64,000 nucleotides of DNA from Methylobacterium hispanicum (GTDB lineage: Bacteria > Pseudomonadota > Alphaproteobacteria > Rhizobiales > Beijerinckiaceae). The position numbers were made by a program, and so were the translations under genes. Shown here piece by piece: positions 1 to 8,858 of this stretch (position 1 is its first letter; every line of letters begins with the position of its first letter). Location of the stretch: NCBI RefSeq assembly GCF_022179285.1, contig NZ_BPQO01000001.1, positions 391,123 through 455,122 on the forward strand, given 5' to 3'. The notes under the pieces are model-generated. The model worked only from the letters and a program-made list of their open reading frames with translations. It ran no database searches and was not told the origin of the DNA.

Positions 1-1
1 G

Positions 2-970
2 CAGTTCGTGCTCTACGCGGTGTTCGGCGCGGGCGCGCTCGGCCAGCTCTCCGAGGTCTACGGCGAGATGGCGCAGTCGGCCGGCGCCGCCGAGCGCCTG
101 GCCGAGATCCTGGCCGCCGAGCCGGCGATCGGCCGGCCGGCCGATCCAGTGGCTCTACCCGTCCCCGCCCGCGGCGCCGTGACCTTCGAGGCCGTGCGCT
201 TCGCCTACCCGACCCGCGAGGAGAAGCCGGCCCTCGACGGTCTCACCTTCCGCGCGGCGCCCGGCGAGCGCATCGCGCTGGTCGGCCCGTCGGGTGCCGG
301 CAAGAGTACCGTGCTGCAACTGCTGCTGCGCTTCTACGACCCGCAGGCGGGCCGCGTGCTGGTCGATGGCGTCGATCTCGTCCGCACCGATCCGGACGAC
401 CTGCGCGCCCGCATGGCGCTGGTGCCGCAGGACCCGACCGTGTTCTCCGGCACGGTGATGGAGAACATCCGCTACGGCCGCACCGAGGCCGGCGAGGCGG
501 AGGTGCGGCGCGCGGCCGAGCTCGCCCACGCGGCCGGCTTCATCGAGGCCCTGCCGCAGGGCTACCACACCCAGATCGGCGAGCGCGGCGTGACGCTGTC
601 GGGTGGCCAGCGCCAGCGCATCGCCATCGCGCGGGCGATCCTGAAGGACGCGCCGATCCTGCTCCTCGACGAGGCGACCTCGGCCCTCGATGCCGAATCG
701 GAGCGGGCTGTGCAGCAGGCGCTCGACACGCTGATGCGGGGCCGCACTACACTGGTCATCGCCCACCGGCTCGCCACGATCCGCGCCGCCGACCGCATCC
801 TCGTCCTCGACGAGGGCCGGATCGTCGAGGCGGGCACGCACGAGAGCCTGCTGGCGCAGGGCGCGCTCTACGCGCAGCTCGCCGCGCTCCAGTTCACCGA
901 CGCGCTGGACGAGACCGCCCGCGGCAAGGGCCAGCGGGCGCGGACGGAGACGCTGCCGGCGGCGGAGTAG
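2..970 (+). CDS. ABC exporter, permease-ATPase (3' part only)
   Basis: C-terminal part of a fused membrane/ATPase half-transporter of the MsbA/LmrA type; the start lies left of the window and the reading frame is open to the first base. About 35 residues from the end of the membrane domain precede the nucleotide-binding domain. Counting from the GTG codon at 8, Walker A (GPSGAGKST) is at residues 93-101, followed by a Q-loop (VPQDPT), the signature LSGGQRQR, Walker B ([12 protein letters not shown]) and the switch histidine in AHRLAT. Such proteins export lipids, drugs or peptides across the inner membrane with ATP; the substrate cannot be read from this part. The tail after the ATPase is short and charged. 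The ATPase assignment is certain, the subfamily is not. Confidence 0.93.
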   Translation, partial: QFVLYAVFGAGALGQLSEVYGEMAQSAGAAERLAEILAAEPAIGRPADPVALPVPARGAVTFEAVRFAYPTREEKPALDGLTFRAAPGERIALVGPSGAGKSTVLQLLLRFYDPQAGRVLVDGVDLVRTDPDDLRARMALVPQDPTVFSGTVMENIRYGRTEAGEAEVRRAAELAHAAGFIEALPQGYHTQIGERGVTLSGGQRQRIAIARAILKDAPILLLDEATSALDAESERAVQQALDTLMRGRTTLVIAHRLATIRAADRILVLDEGRIVEAGTHESLLAQGALYAQLAALQFTDALDETARGKGQRARTETLPAAE

Positions 971-1031
971 CGGCGGCGCCTTCAAGGAAGCCCGTGCCTC
1001 CTGCGGGCAGCCACCGCGAGAGTCGGCGGAT

Positions 1032-1059
1032 CCCTTCTCCCTGCCGTGCGGGGAGAGGG
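1032..1059. repeat. REP-like palindrome
   Basis: Imperfect inverted repeat built from CCCTTCTCCC and GGGGAGAGGG around a short GC loop. It is the same repeat family as the elements near 1.2, 18.3, 18.4, 22.2 and 22.3 kb. Confidence 0.6.
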
Positions 1060-1224
1060 CATCGGCGACCTCGTCGTCGCCGAAGCGAGGCGGCGCATCG
1101 ATCCCGAAGGGACCGACCCGGGGGTTGATGGGGCTTCGACGAAAGAGGCTTGTCCGGATCCGCCCCCTCACCGCCGCTGCGGCCTCGCCTCAGCCTCCCG
1201 CAGGCACGACAAGGTGCCCGCGGG

Positions 1225-1248
1225 CCTCTCCCCGCACGCGGGGAGAGG
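1225..1248. repeat. REP-like palindrome, perfect 11-bp arms
   Basis: CCTCTCCCCGC pairs perfectly with GCGGGGAGAGG across a 2-base loop. It lies between two convergent genes and could act as a bidirectional terminator, but there is no clear T-tract, so it is filed as an intergenic repeat. Confidence 0.65.
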
Positions 1249-1328
1249 GAGAGCCGCGGTAGCCAGTGTGATCGACCGGAAACGATCTCGCGTAGCGGAC
1301 GAGATGCGTCGAAGAGAGTCGAACCCCT

Positions 1329-1700
1329 TTAGCGCCGCGCGGGGATCAGCGCCCCGAGCGCGGCGACGAGCCAGCCGGCCATCAGGGCGGTGCCGCCGAT
1401 CGGCGCGGCCATCGGGAAGAGCGGCCTCGTATAGAGCGCCCGCAGCGCGAGGTCGCCGCTGAACAGGGCGAGGCCGGCGAGCAGCAGGAGCGCGGCGAGC
1501 CGCGTCGGCCACGCCCGCGTCAACCCGGCACCGCCCAGCGCGGCCAGGGCCAGGATCGCAGGCGCGTGGAAGAGCAGGAACTGCGCGGCGGTCTTCAGCG
1601 AATCCGTGCCCGTCCCATGCGCGGCCGCGGCGGAGGCCGCAACGCCGAGTCCGCCCGCGAGGGCGGCCAGCGCGACGACCAGCCGGTCGGCAAGGCTCAC
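1329..1700 (-). CDS. DUF423 family small membrane protein
   Basis: A 123-residue protein with four hydrophobic segments covering almost its whole length, matching the size and look of the DUF423 (YgdD-like) inner-membrane family. The family features seen are the N-terminal glycine/alanine-rich helix followed by AAHG, a central FHAPAILALA segment, and the late SGDLALRAL and PIGGTALMAGW stretches. Function of the family is unknown. The start is GTG at 1700; its GTGA overlaps the stop codon of engB by four bases, so the two genes are probably translationally coupled. Confidence 0.85.
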   Translation of the reverse strand: MSLADRLVVALAALAGGLGVAASAAAAHGTGTDSLKTAAQFLLFHAPAILALAALGGAGLTRAWPTRLAALLLLAGLALFSGDLALRALYTRPLFPMAAPIGGTALMAGWLVAALGALIPARR

Positions 1701-2353
1701 GGCGCGCGCTCCGCGAGCAGCCGGGCGATCGCCGCGCGCAGCTCCGGCACGCCGCTGTCGTCGCGGCTCGAGGTCAGGATGATCTGCGGGAAGGCCGCCG
1801 GGCGCCGGGCAAGCGCGGCCTCGATGCCGGCGAGCCTGTTCGCGACCTCGGACTTCTTCAGCGCGTCGGCCTTCGTCAGTACGATCTGGTAGCTGACGGC
1901 CGCCTTGTCCAAGCCGTCGAGCACGTCGGTGTCGAGGCTCTTCAGGCCGTGGCGCGCGTCGATCAGCACGAAGACCCGGGCGAGGTTGGCGCGGCCCTTG
2001 AGGTAGTCGTGGATCAGCCGCGTCCAGGCCTCGACCTTCGCCTTCTCGACCGCGGCGTAGCCGTAGCCCGGCATGTCCACGAGGCTGAGGCGCGGACCGA
2101 CCTTGAAGAAGTTGAGCTGCTGCGTCCGCCCCGGCGTGTGCGAGGTGCGCGCCAGCGTGTTGCGGCCGGTGAGCGCGTTGATCAGGCTCGACTTGCCGAC
2201 ATTCGAGCGACCCGCGAAGGCGATCTCGACATCCTCCATCGGCGGTAGCCGGTCGAGGGTCTGGGCGGCGGCGTAGAAGTCGGCGGCGCCCGCGAAAAGC
2301 AGGCGGCCGGCCTCGATGAGGCCGGCCTCCTTGTCGTCGTCCGTCTGGTTCAC
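1697..2353 (-). CDS. engB: Ribosome biogenesis GTPase EngB (YihA/YsxC)
   Basis: A 218-residue Era-like GTPase needed for late assembly of the 50S subunit in the cytoplasm. G1 (GRSNVGKSS) is near residues 48-56, G2 is in the ARTSHTPGRTQ switch region, G3 is DMPGYG and G4 is TKAD. Length is normal for the family. The start is GTG at 2353. It sits 10 bases downstream of yidC in the order rpmH-rnpA-yidC-engB found in many alphaproteobacteria, and overlaps DUF423 by four bases at its 3' end, so it is probably in the same transcription unit. Confidence 0.97.
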   Translation of the reverse strand: MNQTDDDKEAGLIEAGRLLFAGAADFYAAAQTLDRLPPMEDVEIAFAGRSNVGKSSLINALTGRNTLARTSHTPGRTQQLNFFKVGPRLSLVDMPGYGYAAVEKAKVEAWTRLIHDYLKGRANLARVFVLIDARHGLKSLDTDVLDGLDKAAVSYQIVLTKADALKKSEVANRLAGIEAALARRPAAFPQIILTSSRDDSGVPELRAAIARLLAERAP

Positions 2354-2363
2354 GAGGCGGGTC

Positions 2364-4211
2364 TCAGCTCTTGGCGGCCACGTTCTTCGACGCGCCGCGA
2401 CGGAACGTGCCCCTGAGGTTGTCCCACAGCTCTACCTTCACGCCGTTGCGGCGCATGATGACGTATTGCTGGATCACCGAGAGGGTGTTGTTCCAGGCCC
2501 AGTAGATCACCAGGCCGGCCGGGAACGAGCCGAGCATGAAGGTGAAGATGATCGGCATGAAGGTGAAGACCTGCGCCTGGACCGGGTCCGGCGGCGCGGG
2601 GTTCATCTTCATCTGCACGAACATCGTGATGCCCATGATGATCGGCCAGATGCCCAGATGCACGAAGTCGGGCGCGGCGTAGGGCAGAAGGCCGAACAGG
2701 TTGAGGAAGCTCGTCGGATCGGGCGCCGCCAGATCCTGGATCCAGCCGAAGAAGGGCGCGTGCCGCATCTCGATGGTGATGAACAGGACCTTGTAGAGCG
2801 CGAAGAAGACCGGGATCTGGATCAACACGGGCCAGCAGCCGGCGACCGGGTTGATCTTCTCCTTCTTGTACAGCTCCATCATCGCCTGCTGCTGCTTCAT
2901 CTTATCGTCTTTGTACCGCTCCCGGATGGAGGCCATCTCGGGCTGCACGGCCTTCATCTTGGCCATGGAGACGTAGGAGCGGTTGGCGATAGGCAGGAAG
3001 AAGAGCTTCAGGATCGCCGTGACGACGAGGATCGAGACGCCGAAATTGCCGAACAGGTGGAAGAAGAAATCCAGCGCCCGGAACATCGGCTTGGTGATGA
3101 AGTGGAACCAGCCCCAGTCGATCATCAGATCGAACTGCTTGATGCCGAGATTCTTCTCGTAGGCGTTGATGGTGTTGACCTCCTTGGCGCCCGCGAACAG
3201 GCGCTGGGTCGAGGCCAGGGTGGCGCCGGGCTCGACGCTGCGGCCGTCACCGCGCACGCTCGCCTGGTAGACCTGGGTCCGGCCGTCCGCGCGCTCGGTG
3301 AAGGCACCCGTATAGGGGGTCTGCTGGTCCGGGATCGCGGCCGCGGCCCAGTACTTGTCGGTGATGCCGACGAAGCCGCCGGTCACGTTCGACCACGCCT
3401 TGCCCTTGGTGTTGGCGCCGCCGTAGGCGCCCTCCTTGGCGAGGTGGTCGTAGGTGTATTCCTGCAGGCCGTCGTTGCCGAGGACGCCGATCATGCCCTC
3501 GTGCAGGACGTAGTAGCCTTGGGTATGCGGCTTACCCCAGCGCGAGACGAGGCTGTAGGGATAGAGCGTCACCGCGCCCGAGCCCTTGTTCTCGACCTCG
3601 TCGCGGACCGTGAACATGAACTTGTCGTCGATCGCCAGGATGCGGCGGAAGACGAGGCCGGCGCCGTTGTCCCAGGTCAGGGTGACCGGCATGCCGGGCG
3701 AGAGCGTCTCGCCGCTCGCCGTCCAGAGCGTGTCGTTGGTGGGCAGCGGGCCCGCGTTCTGGCCGACCCAGCCGAACTCGGCGTAGTAGGGCGTCTCGGT
3801 GCCGGCGGGCGAGAACAGCACGATCTCCGGGCTCTTGTCGTCCACGGTCTCGTGGTAGCCCTTGAGCTTCACGTCGTCGATGCGGCCGCCCTTGAGCGCG
3901 ACCGAGCCCGAGAGCGCCGGGGTCTCGATGCGGATGCGCGGCGAGCGGGCGAGCACCGCGTCGCGCGGCTCGGGGGCGGAGGGGTTCGTGCCGGCGACCG
4001 GCGCCGCCGGGCCGCCCTCCTTAGGCGCGGGCGAGGGCACGCCGTCCGGGCTGACGCCCGGGGGCTGCGCCTGCGTCTGAGCCTGCTGGTTCTGCAGGGC
4101 GGCCTGCCGCTGCTGCTCGACCCGCGGCGCGGCGACGAAGTAGTTCCAGCCGAGGAGCACGACGAGCGACAGGGCGATCGCCACGATCATGTTCGTCTTG
4201 TCATTGCCCAT
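2364..4211 (-). CDS. yidC: Membrane protein insertase YidC
   Basis: About 615 residues. It inserts inner-membrane proteins alone or with SecYEG. The N-terminal membrane segment ([17 protein letters not shown]) is followed by a proline/glutamine-rich linker, a large periplasmic beta-domain (roughly residues 90-360), then the conserved insertase core: the coiled region [30 protein letters not shown] segment, [23 protein letters not shown], and two late transmembrane hairpins ending in [13 protein letters not shown]. The start is taken as ATG at 4211 because MGNDKTN is the usual beginning in this group; an in-frame GTG at 4220 is an alternative. It overlaps the end of rnpA by 11 to 20 bases. Confidence 0.97.
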   Translation of the reverse strand: MGNDKTNMIVAIALSLVVLLGWNYFVAAPRVEQQRQAALQNQQAQTQAQPPGVSPDGVPSPAPKEGGPAAPVAGTNPSAPEPRDAVLARSPRIRIETPALSGSVALKGGRIDDVKLKGYHETVDDKSPEIVLFSPAGTETPYYAEFGWVGQNAGPLPTNDTLWTASGETLSPGMPVTLTWDNGAGLVFRRILAIDDKFMFTVRDEVENKGSGAVTLYPYSLVSRWGKPHTQGYYVLHEGMIGVLGNDGLQEYTYDHLAKEGAYGGANTKGKAWSNVTGGFVGITDKYWAAAAIPDQQTPYTGAFTERADGRTQVYQASVRGDGRSVEPGATLASTQRLFAGAKEVNTINAYEKNLGIKQFDLMIDWGWFHFITKPMFRALDFFFHLFGNFGVSILVVTAILKLFFLPIANRSYVSMAKMKAVQPEMASIRERYKDDKMKQQQAMMELYKKEKINPVAGCWPVLIQIPVFFALYKVLFITIEMRHAPFFGWIQDLAAPDPTSFLNLFGLLPYAAPDFVHLGIWPIIMGITMFVQMKMNPAPPDPVQAQVFTFMPIIFTFMLGSFPAGLVIYWAWNNTLSVIQQYVIMRRNGVKVELWDNLRGTFRRGASKNVAAKS

Positions 4212-4746
4212 CTGGGACACCGCCGCACGCGTTCGAGAGGGATTGCGGGAGAGACGCGGCCGGAGCGGGAGAGCCCGCCGCGCGACCGTGAGGTGTGGGT
4301 TGGTCCGGCTTGCCGCCAGAGGTCTTGCCGCCAGAAGTCGGCCCGGGCGCGCCGCGCTGGCCCGAGCGTCGCGGGCGGGGACCGGCGTCGGGGCCGCGTG
4401 CCTTGACCACTGCGGTGACCGCGCGGCGCAGATCGTCCTTCAGGGCGTCGAAGGGGGCATCGAGCGCGGGGCGCCGGGCAATCAGCACGATGTCGGCCGG
4501 AACGACGGGCAGGTCGGCCGCCACCGCCGCCACGGCCGCGCGCAGACGCCGCCGGATGCGGTTGCGCTCCGTGGCATGGCCGACCCGCTTGGTGATGGTG
4601 AAGCCGACACGCAGAGCCTTCGGGTCGTCCGGGGCCGCGCCATCGCGCAGTCGTCCCTGCCCGGTCATGCGCTCGGTGTGAAAGCGGCGCCCGTCGGCCG
4701 CCGCTAGGAAGTCGGGCCGCCGCCTGAGCCGCTCGATCGTCGACAT
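4201..4746 (-). CDS. rnpA: Ribonuclease P protein component
   Basis: Protein subunit of RNase P, which removes 5' leaders from pre-tRNAs. The protein begins [16 protein letters not shown] and carries the family's RNR signature ([12 protein letters not shown]) in its middle. ATG at 4746 is chosen because family alignments start here; an upstream in-frame ATG at 4785 would add 13 residues. The C-terminal ~60 residues are a proline, glycine and arginine-rich tail beyond the normal ~120-residue fold, a common extension in this bacterial group. It lies between rpmH and yidC and overlaps the yidC start. Confidence 0.95.
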   Translation of the reverse strand: MSTIERLRRRPDFLAAADGRRFHTERMTGQGRLRDGAAPDDPKALRVGFTITKRVGHATERNRIRRRLRAAVAAVAADLPVVPADIVLIARRPALDAPFDALKDDLRRAVTAVVKARGPDAGPRPRRSGQRGAPGPTSGGKTSGGKPDQPTPHGRAAGSPAPAASLPQSLSNACGGVPDGQ

Positions 4747-4813
4747 CGCCGATCCGACCCCGCTGGCCTCGATGGTCGCGGGCACCCGGGCGGGTGCCGC
4801 GAGGGGGTCCGCC

Positions 4814-4948
4814 TTACGCGGACAGGCGCTTGCGGCCGTGGGCGCGACGGCGCGCGATCACCTTGCGGCCGCCGGCGGTCGCCATGCGGGCGCGGAAGCC
4901 GTGACGGCGCTTACGGACGAGCTTGCTCGGCTGGTAGGTTCTCTTCAT
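4814..4948 (-). CDS. rpmH: 50S ribosomal protein L34
   Basis: A 44-residue basic protein of the large ribosomal subunit, starting [18 protein letters not shown] and ending in the [12 protein letters not shown] tail, which is the complete family pattern. A longer in-frame reading from 5032 exists but its extra 28 residues are not part of L34. It is the first gene of the rpmH-rnpA-yidC-engB series; the promoter is expected between 4949 and 5128. Confidence 0.98.
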   Translation of the reverse strand: MKRTYQPSKLVRKRRHGFRARMATAGGRKVIARRRAHGRKRLSA

Positions 4949-5128
4949 GGCGATGCCTTCAGGGTCGAGGCGCGTTCGCGGACGGCGGCTGCCGTGTGCC
5001 CGACCTTCACGCGTCCTGGAGAGTGTCTGCAAACGCGAAGGGCGCCCGAACGGGGCGCCTCGACGCGACTGGCGGGCTTATGGCGGAAGGGTGCGGCGAA
5101 GTCAACGTTTCGTGCAAGGCCTGCGCCC

Positions 5129-5308
5129 TCAGGCGCGGCGGCACAGGTCGGCCGGGTCCGCGCGGCGATCGAGCACGAGGGCGACGGCGAGGGCGCTCAG
5201 GCTGGCGACGAACGGCGCCAGCGCCAGAACTCCGGGACCGAGCGGTCTCCAGCCGAGACCGACGGTGAGGAGGCCACCGGGAAGCGCGGCTGCAACGAGG
5301 TGAAACAT
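5129..5308 (-). CDS. Small membrane protein, unknown
   Basis: A 59-residue protein with two hydrophobic helices, roughly residues 2-22 and 27-47, and a charged end (DRRADPADLCRRA). It is not recognised as a named family. ATG at 5308 (MFHLVAAALPGG) is preferred; an in-frame upstream start at 5344 would add a basic leader. Placed alone between apt and rpmH, same strand. The two-helix pattern and lack of a better frame support it as real, but no homologue could be checked. Confidence 0.5.
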   Translation of the reverse strand: MFHLVAAALPGGLLTVGLGWRPLGPGVLALAPFVASLSALAVALVLDRRADPADLCRRA

Positions 5309-5496
5309 CGGGCGCATCTCGCGACGCGCGCTCCATGCCCGCATCCGACGGGAAGGCTTAGAAGATCCACCCCGTTTTGGAATACGCCGAACAGGGCAGA
5401 TCGGCGAAAATCATACCCTTCCCAGGTCTATTTTCATGCGGCCCACCACCGTCGGTGCATGACCTTCGGATCCCGCTACCTACGATCAGGACACCC

Positions 5497-6042
5497 TCAG
5501 TGTCCCTCGAACTCCATCAGGGTCCGGACCGGAACGCCGAGGTCGCGCAGGCGCTGGGCGCCGCCGATCTCCGGCAGGTCGATGACGAAGCAGGCCGCCA
5601 CGATCTCGGCGCCCATGCCGCGCAGCAGGTTGATCGCGGCGGTGGCGGTGCCGCCGGTCGCGATGAGGTCGTCCACCAGCAGCACCCGGTCGCCGGGCTT
5701 CACCGCATCGACGTGGATCTCGATCTCGTCGGTGCCGTATTCCAGCGCGTAGGCCATCGAGACGGTCTTGTGCGGGAGCTTGCCCCGCTTGCGGATCGGC
5801 ACGAAGCCCGAGGAGAGCTGGTGGGCGACCGCACCGCCCAGGATGAAGCCGCGCGCCTCAATGCCGGCGACCTGATCGATGCGCCCGCCCGCGAAGGGAT
5901 GGACCAGCGAATCGACGGCCCGGCGGAAGGAGCGCGGGTCGCTGAGCAGCGTGGTGATGTCCCGGAAGACGATGCCGGGCTTCGGGTAGTCCGGAATCGA
6001 GCGGATCGAGTCCTTCAGCGCGGCGTGGCGGCGGGCTTCCAT
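5497..6042 (-). CDS. apt: Adenine phosphoribosyltransferase
   Basis: Converts adenine and PRPP to AMP in purine salvage, in the cytoplasm. The 181-residue protein has the APT N-terminus ([25 protein letters not shown]), the substrate-specific [12 protein letters not shown] loop, and the PRPP-binding motif [14 protein letters not shown]. Length is normal. ATG at 6042 ([12 protein letters not shown]) is preferred over in-frame starts at 6054 and 6090 because the extra residues are outside the family fold. Confidence 0.96.
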   Translation of the reverse strand: MEARRHAALKDSIRSIPDYPKPGIVFRDITTLLSDPRSFRRAVDSLVHPFAGGRIDQVAGIEARGFILGGAVAHQLSSGFVPIRKRGKLPHKTVSMAYALEYGTDEIEIHVDAVKPGDRVLLVDDLIATGGTATAAINLLRGMGAEIVAACFVIDLPEIGGAQRLRDLGVPVRTLMEFEGH

Positions 6043-6112
6043 GGGCGGGACCATCCTGTTGCGGGAGCGGCCTCGAACCGGGCCGCGCACGGGCTTGCCG
6101 GTGTCGGGTGCG

Positions 6113-6907
6113 TCAGCCCTGCGCCTTGCGCAGGATGGCCAGCAGCTCGCGCTGCAGCGTCTCGTTGCCGGCGCAGACCGAGCGGGAGGCGAGCGGCTCG
6201 GCCGCCCCGTCCGCCGCGGTGACGAAGCCGCCGGCCTCGCGCACCAGGATCACGCCAGCGGCGAAATCGTAGGTCTGCAGGTCGCGCTCCCAGTAGGCGT
6301 CGAGGCGCCCGCAGGCCACGTAGGCGAGGTCGAGCGCCGCCGAGCCCATGCGCCGCGTGCCGCCCGAGACCGCCATCACGGCCGCGACCTCGCGGAGCAG
6401 CCGCGGGTGGTTGCCGCGCCCGAGATAGGGCGTGCCGTAGCCGACGAGGCCGTCGGTCATGTCGGTGCGGCCCGAGACGCGCAGGCGCCGGTTGTTGAGA
6501 TAGGCGCCCTTGCCGCGCTCGGCCACGAACAGCTCGTCCTTGACCGGATCGTAGATCACGCCGGCCACGATCTGGCCCTCGCGCTCGAGGCCAACCGAGA
6601 TCGCGAAGTGCGGGATGCCGTGCAGGAAGTTCGAGGTGCCGTCGAGCGGATCGACGTGCCAGGTGTGGCTCTTGTCGGTGCCCTCGATCAGGCCGTTCTC
6701 CTCCAGGATCAGGCTGTAGCCGGGGCGCGCCTTCATCAGGGCGTCGCGCAGCACCTCCTCGGCCTTGCGGTCGGCCGCCGAGACGAAGTCGCCGGGGCCC
6801 TTGCGCGAGACCTGGAGGTTCTCGACCTCGCCGAAGTCGCGGCGCAGGCCGCGCGAGGCCTTGCGCACGGCATCGACCATCACGGTCATCAGGGGAGACG
6901 AGATCAT
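6113..6907 (-). CDS. Inositol monophosphatase family protein
   Basis: A 264-residue magnesium-dependent sugar-phosphate phosphatase of the SuhB/IMPase family. Metal-site motifs are visible in order: the glutamate motif [10 protein letters not shown], then [12 protein letters not shown] (Asp-Pro-Leu-Asp-Gly), and the late [21 protein letters not shown] containing the third aspartate region. The natural substrate (inositol phosphate, fructose bisphosphate or another) cannot be told from the motifs. ATG at 6907 ([16 protein letters not shown]) is chosen because upstream residues in the same frame are arginine-rich shadow sequence. It follows apt at a distance of about 70 bases on the same strand but is transcribed before it. 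Confidence 0.93.
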   Translation of the reverse strand: MISSPLMTVMVDAVRKASRGLRRDFGEVENLQVSRKGPGDFVSAADRKAEEVLRDALMKARPGYSLILEENGLIEGTDKSHTWHVDPLDGTSNFLHGIPHFAISVGLEREGQIVAGVIYDPVKDELFVAERGKGAYLNNRRLRVSGRTDMTDGLVGYGTPYLGRGNHPRLLREVAAVMAVSGGTRRMGSAALDLAYVACGRLDAYWERDLQTYDFAAGVILVREAGGFVTAADGAAEPLASRSVCAGNETLQRELLAILRKAQG

Positions 6908-7035
6908 CGCGAAGTCCGGTTGTGCAAAGAGCGTTGGCCGCCCGTTAAACGCTCGCGCGCGCGGAATCGAGCCCCCGGCCCGCATGGGAGCCATCGCGCG
7001 GCCGACGCGAGGGGCGGATGTGGGATGTCCCGGCC

Positions 7036-8214
7036 TCAGCCATCGGCCGGCTCGCCCAGCGTGTCCTCGACGTAGATTTGCTCCAGGAGCACCTTGATCA
7101 CCGCCATCAGGGGCAGCGCCAGCGCGATGCCCCAGAGCCCGAAGATCACGCCGAGCAGGAGTTGCCCGGCGAAGATCGTGGCGGGCGGGATGTCCAGCGC
7201 CCGCTTCTGGATGAAGGGCGTCAGCCCGTAGCTCTCCAGACACTGGACCGCGAGGTAGACGCCGAGCGCGCCCAGCACCCCGTTCAGGCCCGAGCCCAGG
7301 CTCGCCAGCAGGATCACCACGCCCGCCACCAGGGGCCCGATCGTCGGCACGAAGGCGAGCAGGCCGGCCTGCAGCCCGAGGATCAGCGCACCGCCGATCC
7401 CCAGGAAGGCGAGGCCTGCCCAGGTGCAGAGGAAGATCACCGCCATGGTGAGGAGTTGGCCGAACAGCCAGTGCCGCAGGGTCTCGCCCGCGCCGTCGAG
7501 CACGCGCGCCCCCCGCGGGCGCTTGCGCGGGGGCACGAAGCGCAGGAGCCCGTCGCGGTAGCTGCCGGGATCGGCCGCGAAGGCCAGGCCGAGGAAGGCG
7601 ATCACCGCGACGTTGCCGAGGGCGTTGAACAGGCCGAGCACCACGGTCGCGGCGGGGCCGAGGACGCTCGACGCGTCCGAGATCAGCGAGCCGGAATTCT
7701 TCAGGATGCTGCTCGCGAAGCCGCCGAATGCGCCCTTCCCCGCGTCCCTGCCGGGCTCTTTCCGATCCTTGTCGGCTGGATCCTGACCCGGCTCGCCGCC
7801 CTCGCCCGGGAACGGCACGTCGATACCCCGCTGCTGCAGCCAGTCCTTCACGGTACCGGCCTGGGCCCCGACCGTCCGGCCGAGGTCGCGCCCCTGCTGC
7901 GCGATGGTCGCGCCGCCGAGGCCCGCGAAGCCCGCGACGGACGCGGCCAGCACGAGGCTCGCCAGCGTCAGCCGCAGGCCCCGCGGGATCGGCAGGACGT
8001 ATCCGAGCCCCCGCGTCAGGCCGTCGAGGAAGACCCCGAGCAGGACGCCCGCGAAGATCAGCAGCAGCGTGTCGGCGGCCATCCAGGCGAGGGCCAGGGC
8101 GACGCAGAAGCAGACCACGCCGATCCCGGAGAGCGCCAGCGGGGCCGCCCCCCGCCAGGGCCCGACCGGCCCGCGCAGGGCCTCCGTTCCGTCCCGCGCC
8201 ATCGCCTGAGCCAT
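7036..8214 (-). CDS. AI-2E family transporter (PerM-like)
   Basis: A 392-residue polytopic membrane protein of the AI-2E/PerM permease family. N-terminal helices (LALSGIGVVCFCVALALAW and the next one) precede a soluble region rich in D, E, G and K around residues 110-160, then a C-terminal membrane half with GLQAGLLAFVPTIGPLVAGVVILL and FGLWGIALALPLMAVIKVL, which match family signatures. Members may export signalling molecules or ions; substrate unknown. ATG at 8214 is preferred for its good ribosome site (AGGGGGAAG five bases upstream). A GTG at 8256 would overlap the moaE stop as GTGA and add 14 residues, so coupling to moaE is possible. Confidence 0.88.
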   Translation of the reverse strand: MAQAMARDGTEALRGPVGPWRGAAPLALSGIGVVCFCVALALAWMAADTLLLIFAGVLLGVFLDGLTRGLGYVLPIPRGLRLTLASLVLAASVAGFAGLGGATIAQQGRDLGRTVGAQAGTVKDWLQQRGIDVPFPGEGGEPGQDPADKDRKEPGRDAGKGAFGGFASSILKNSGSLISDASSVLGPAATVVLGLFNALGNVAVIAFLGLAFAADPGSYRDGLLRFVPPRKRPRGARVLDGAGETLRHWLFGQLLTMAVIFLCTWAGLAFLGIGGALILGLQAGLLAFVPTIGPLVAGVVILLASLGSGLNGVLGALGVYLAVQCLESYGLTPFIQKRALDIPPATIFAGQLLLGVIFGLWGIALALPLMAVIKVLLEQIYVEDTLGEPADG

Positions 8215-8252
8215 CGCTTCCCCCTGCCGCCCGCCCGTGCCCGTGGTCGCGC

Positions 8253-8723
8253 TCACGCCCAGCGCTCCGCCGCCGCGTCGTCGGCCTCGGTCGCCTCGAC
8301 CCAGCCGCCGGTCGTGCCGTCGGCGAGGTGCTCGCGCTTCCAGAAGGGGGCGCGGGTCTTCAGGTAATCCATCAGGAAGGTCGCCGCCTCGAAGGCGGCG
8401 ACCCGGTGGCTCGAGGCGGTGACGACCAGCACGATACCGTCGCCCGGCGCGACGAGCCCGTGCCGGTGGACGACCCGCACCGCCTGAAGCGGCCAGCGCG
8501 CGCGGGCCGCCTCGACCACGCGGCCGATCTCGGCCTCGGCCATGCCCGGGTAATGCTCCAGTTCCAGGCCCTTCAGCCGCCCGCCCTCGTCCCGGCACAG
8601 CCCCGTGAAGGTGACGACGGCACCGGCCCGGCCGCCATGCTCGGCCTCGACCCGCGCGATCTCGGCCGCGACGTCGAAGGGCTCGGCCTGGATGCTGACG
8701 GGATCGGGCGTGGGATCGGGCAT
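8253..8723 (-). CDS. moaE: Molybdopterin synthase catalytic subunit
   Basis: Large subunit of molybdopterin synthase. It transfers sulfur from MoaD thiocarboxylate to precursor Z during molybdenum cofactor synthesis. The 156-residue protein has LELEHYPGMAE (residues 53-64), the VHRHG loop (85-89) and the active-site lysine region LKTRAPFWKRE (121-131), then a C-terminal GGWVEA. No moaD is adjacent. It is divergent from the gamma-carbonic-anhydrase-like gene, sharing a 135-base spacer, and lies directly upstream of the AI-2E permease. Confidence 0.95.
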   Translation of the reverse strand: MPDPTPDPVSIQAEPFDVAAEIARVEAEHGGRAGAVVTFTGLCRDEGGRLKGLELEHYPGMAEAEIGRVVEAARARWPLQAVRVVHRHGLVAPGDGIVLVVTASSHRVAAFEAATFLMDYLKTRAPFWKREHLADGTTGGWVEATEADDAAAERWA

Positions 8724-8858
8724 ACGGAACTCAACGCGCGGCGGGTGCTGTCCCGCCCCGAGCCTGACACTCGGGGCGCGGGCGGCTATATGGCACGGCA
8801 GGCGCCCCGGTGCAGGCCCACCGCCCCAACCTCCGCCGAATCCTGTGAGGACGAGCCC

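Larger units (their letters stand above)
971..1328. other. Convergent intergenic region with palindromes
   Basis: This 358-base gap separates the ABC exporter from the convergent DUF423 gene. It contains two related palindromes listed separately and otherwise no credible gene. Short open frames here are arginine-rich and look like noncoding GC-rich sequence. Confidence 0.6.

Noticed and set aside
2316..4406. Long plus-strand frame opposite yidC and rnpA
   Set aside because: It is a GC-rich antisense shadow of two well-recognised genes, rich in R, D, E and H without family motifs.
7728..8858. Upstream extension of the gamma-CA frame
   Set aside because: Antisense of the AI-2E and moaE genes; the real start is GTG 8859.
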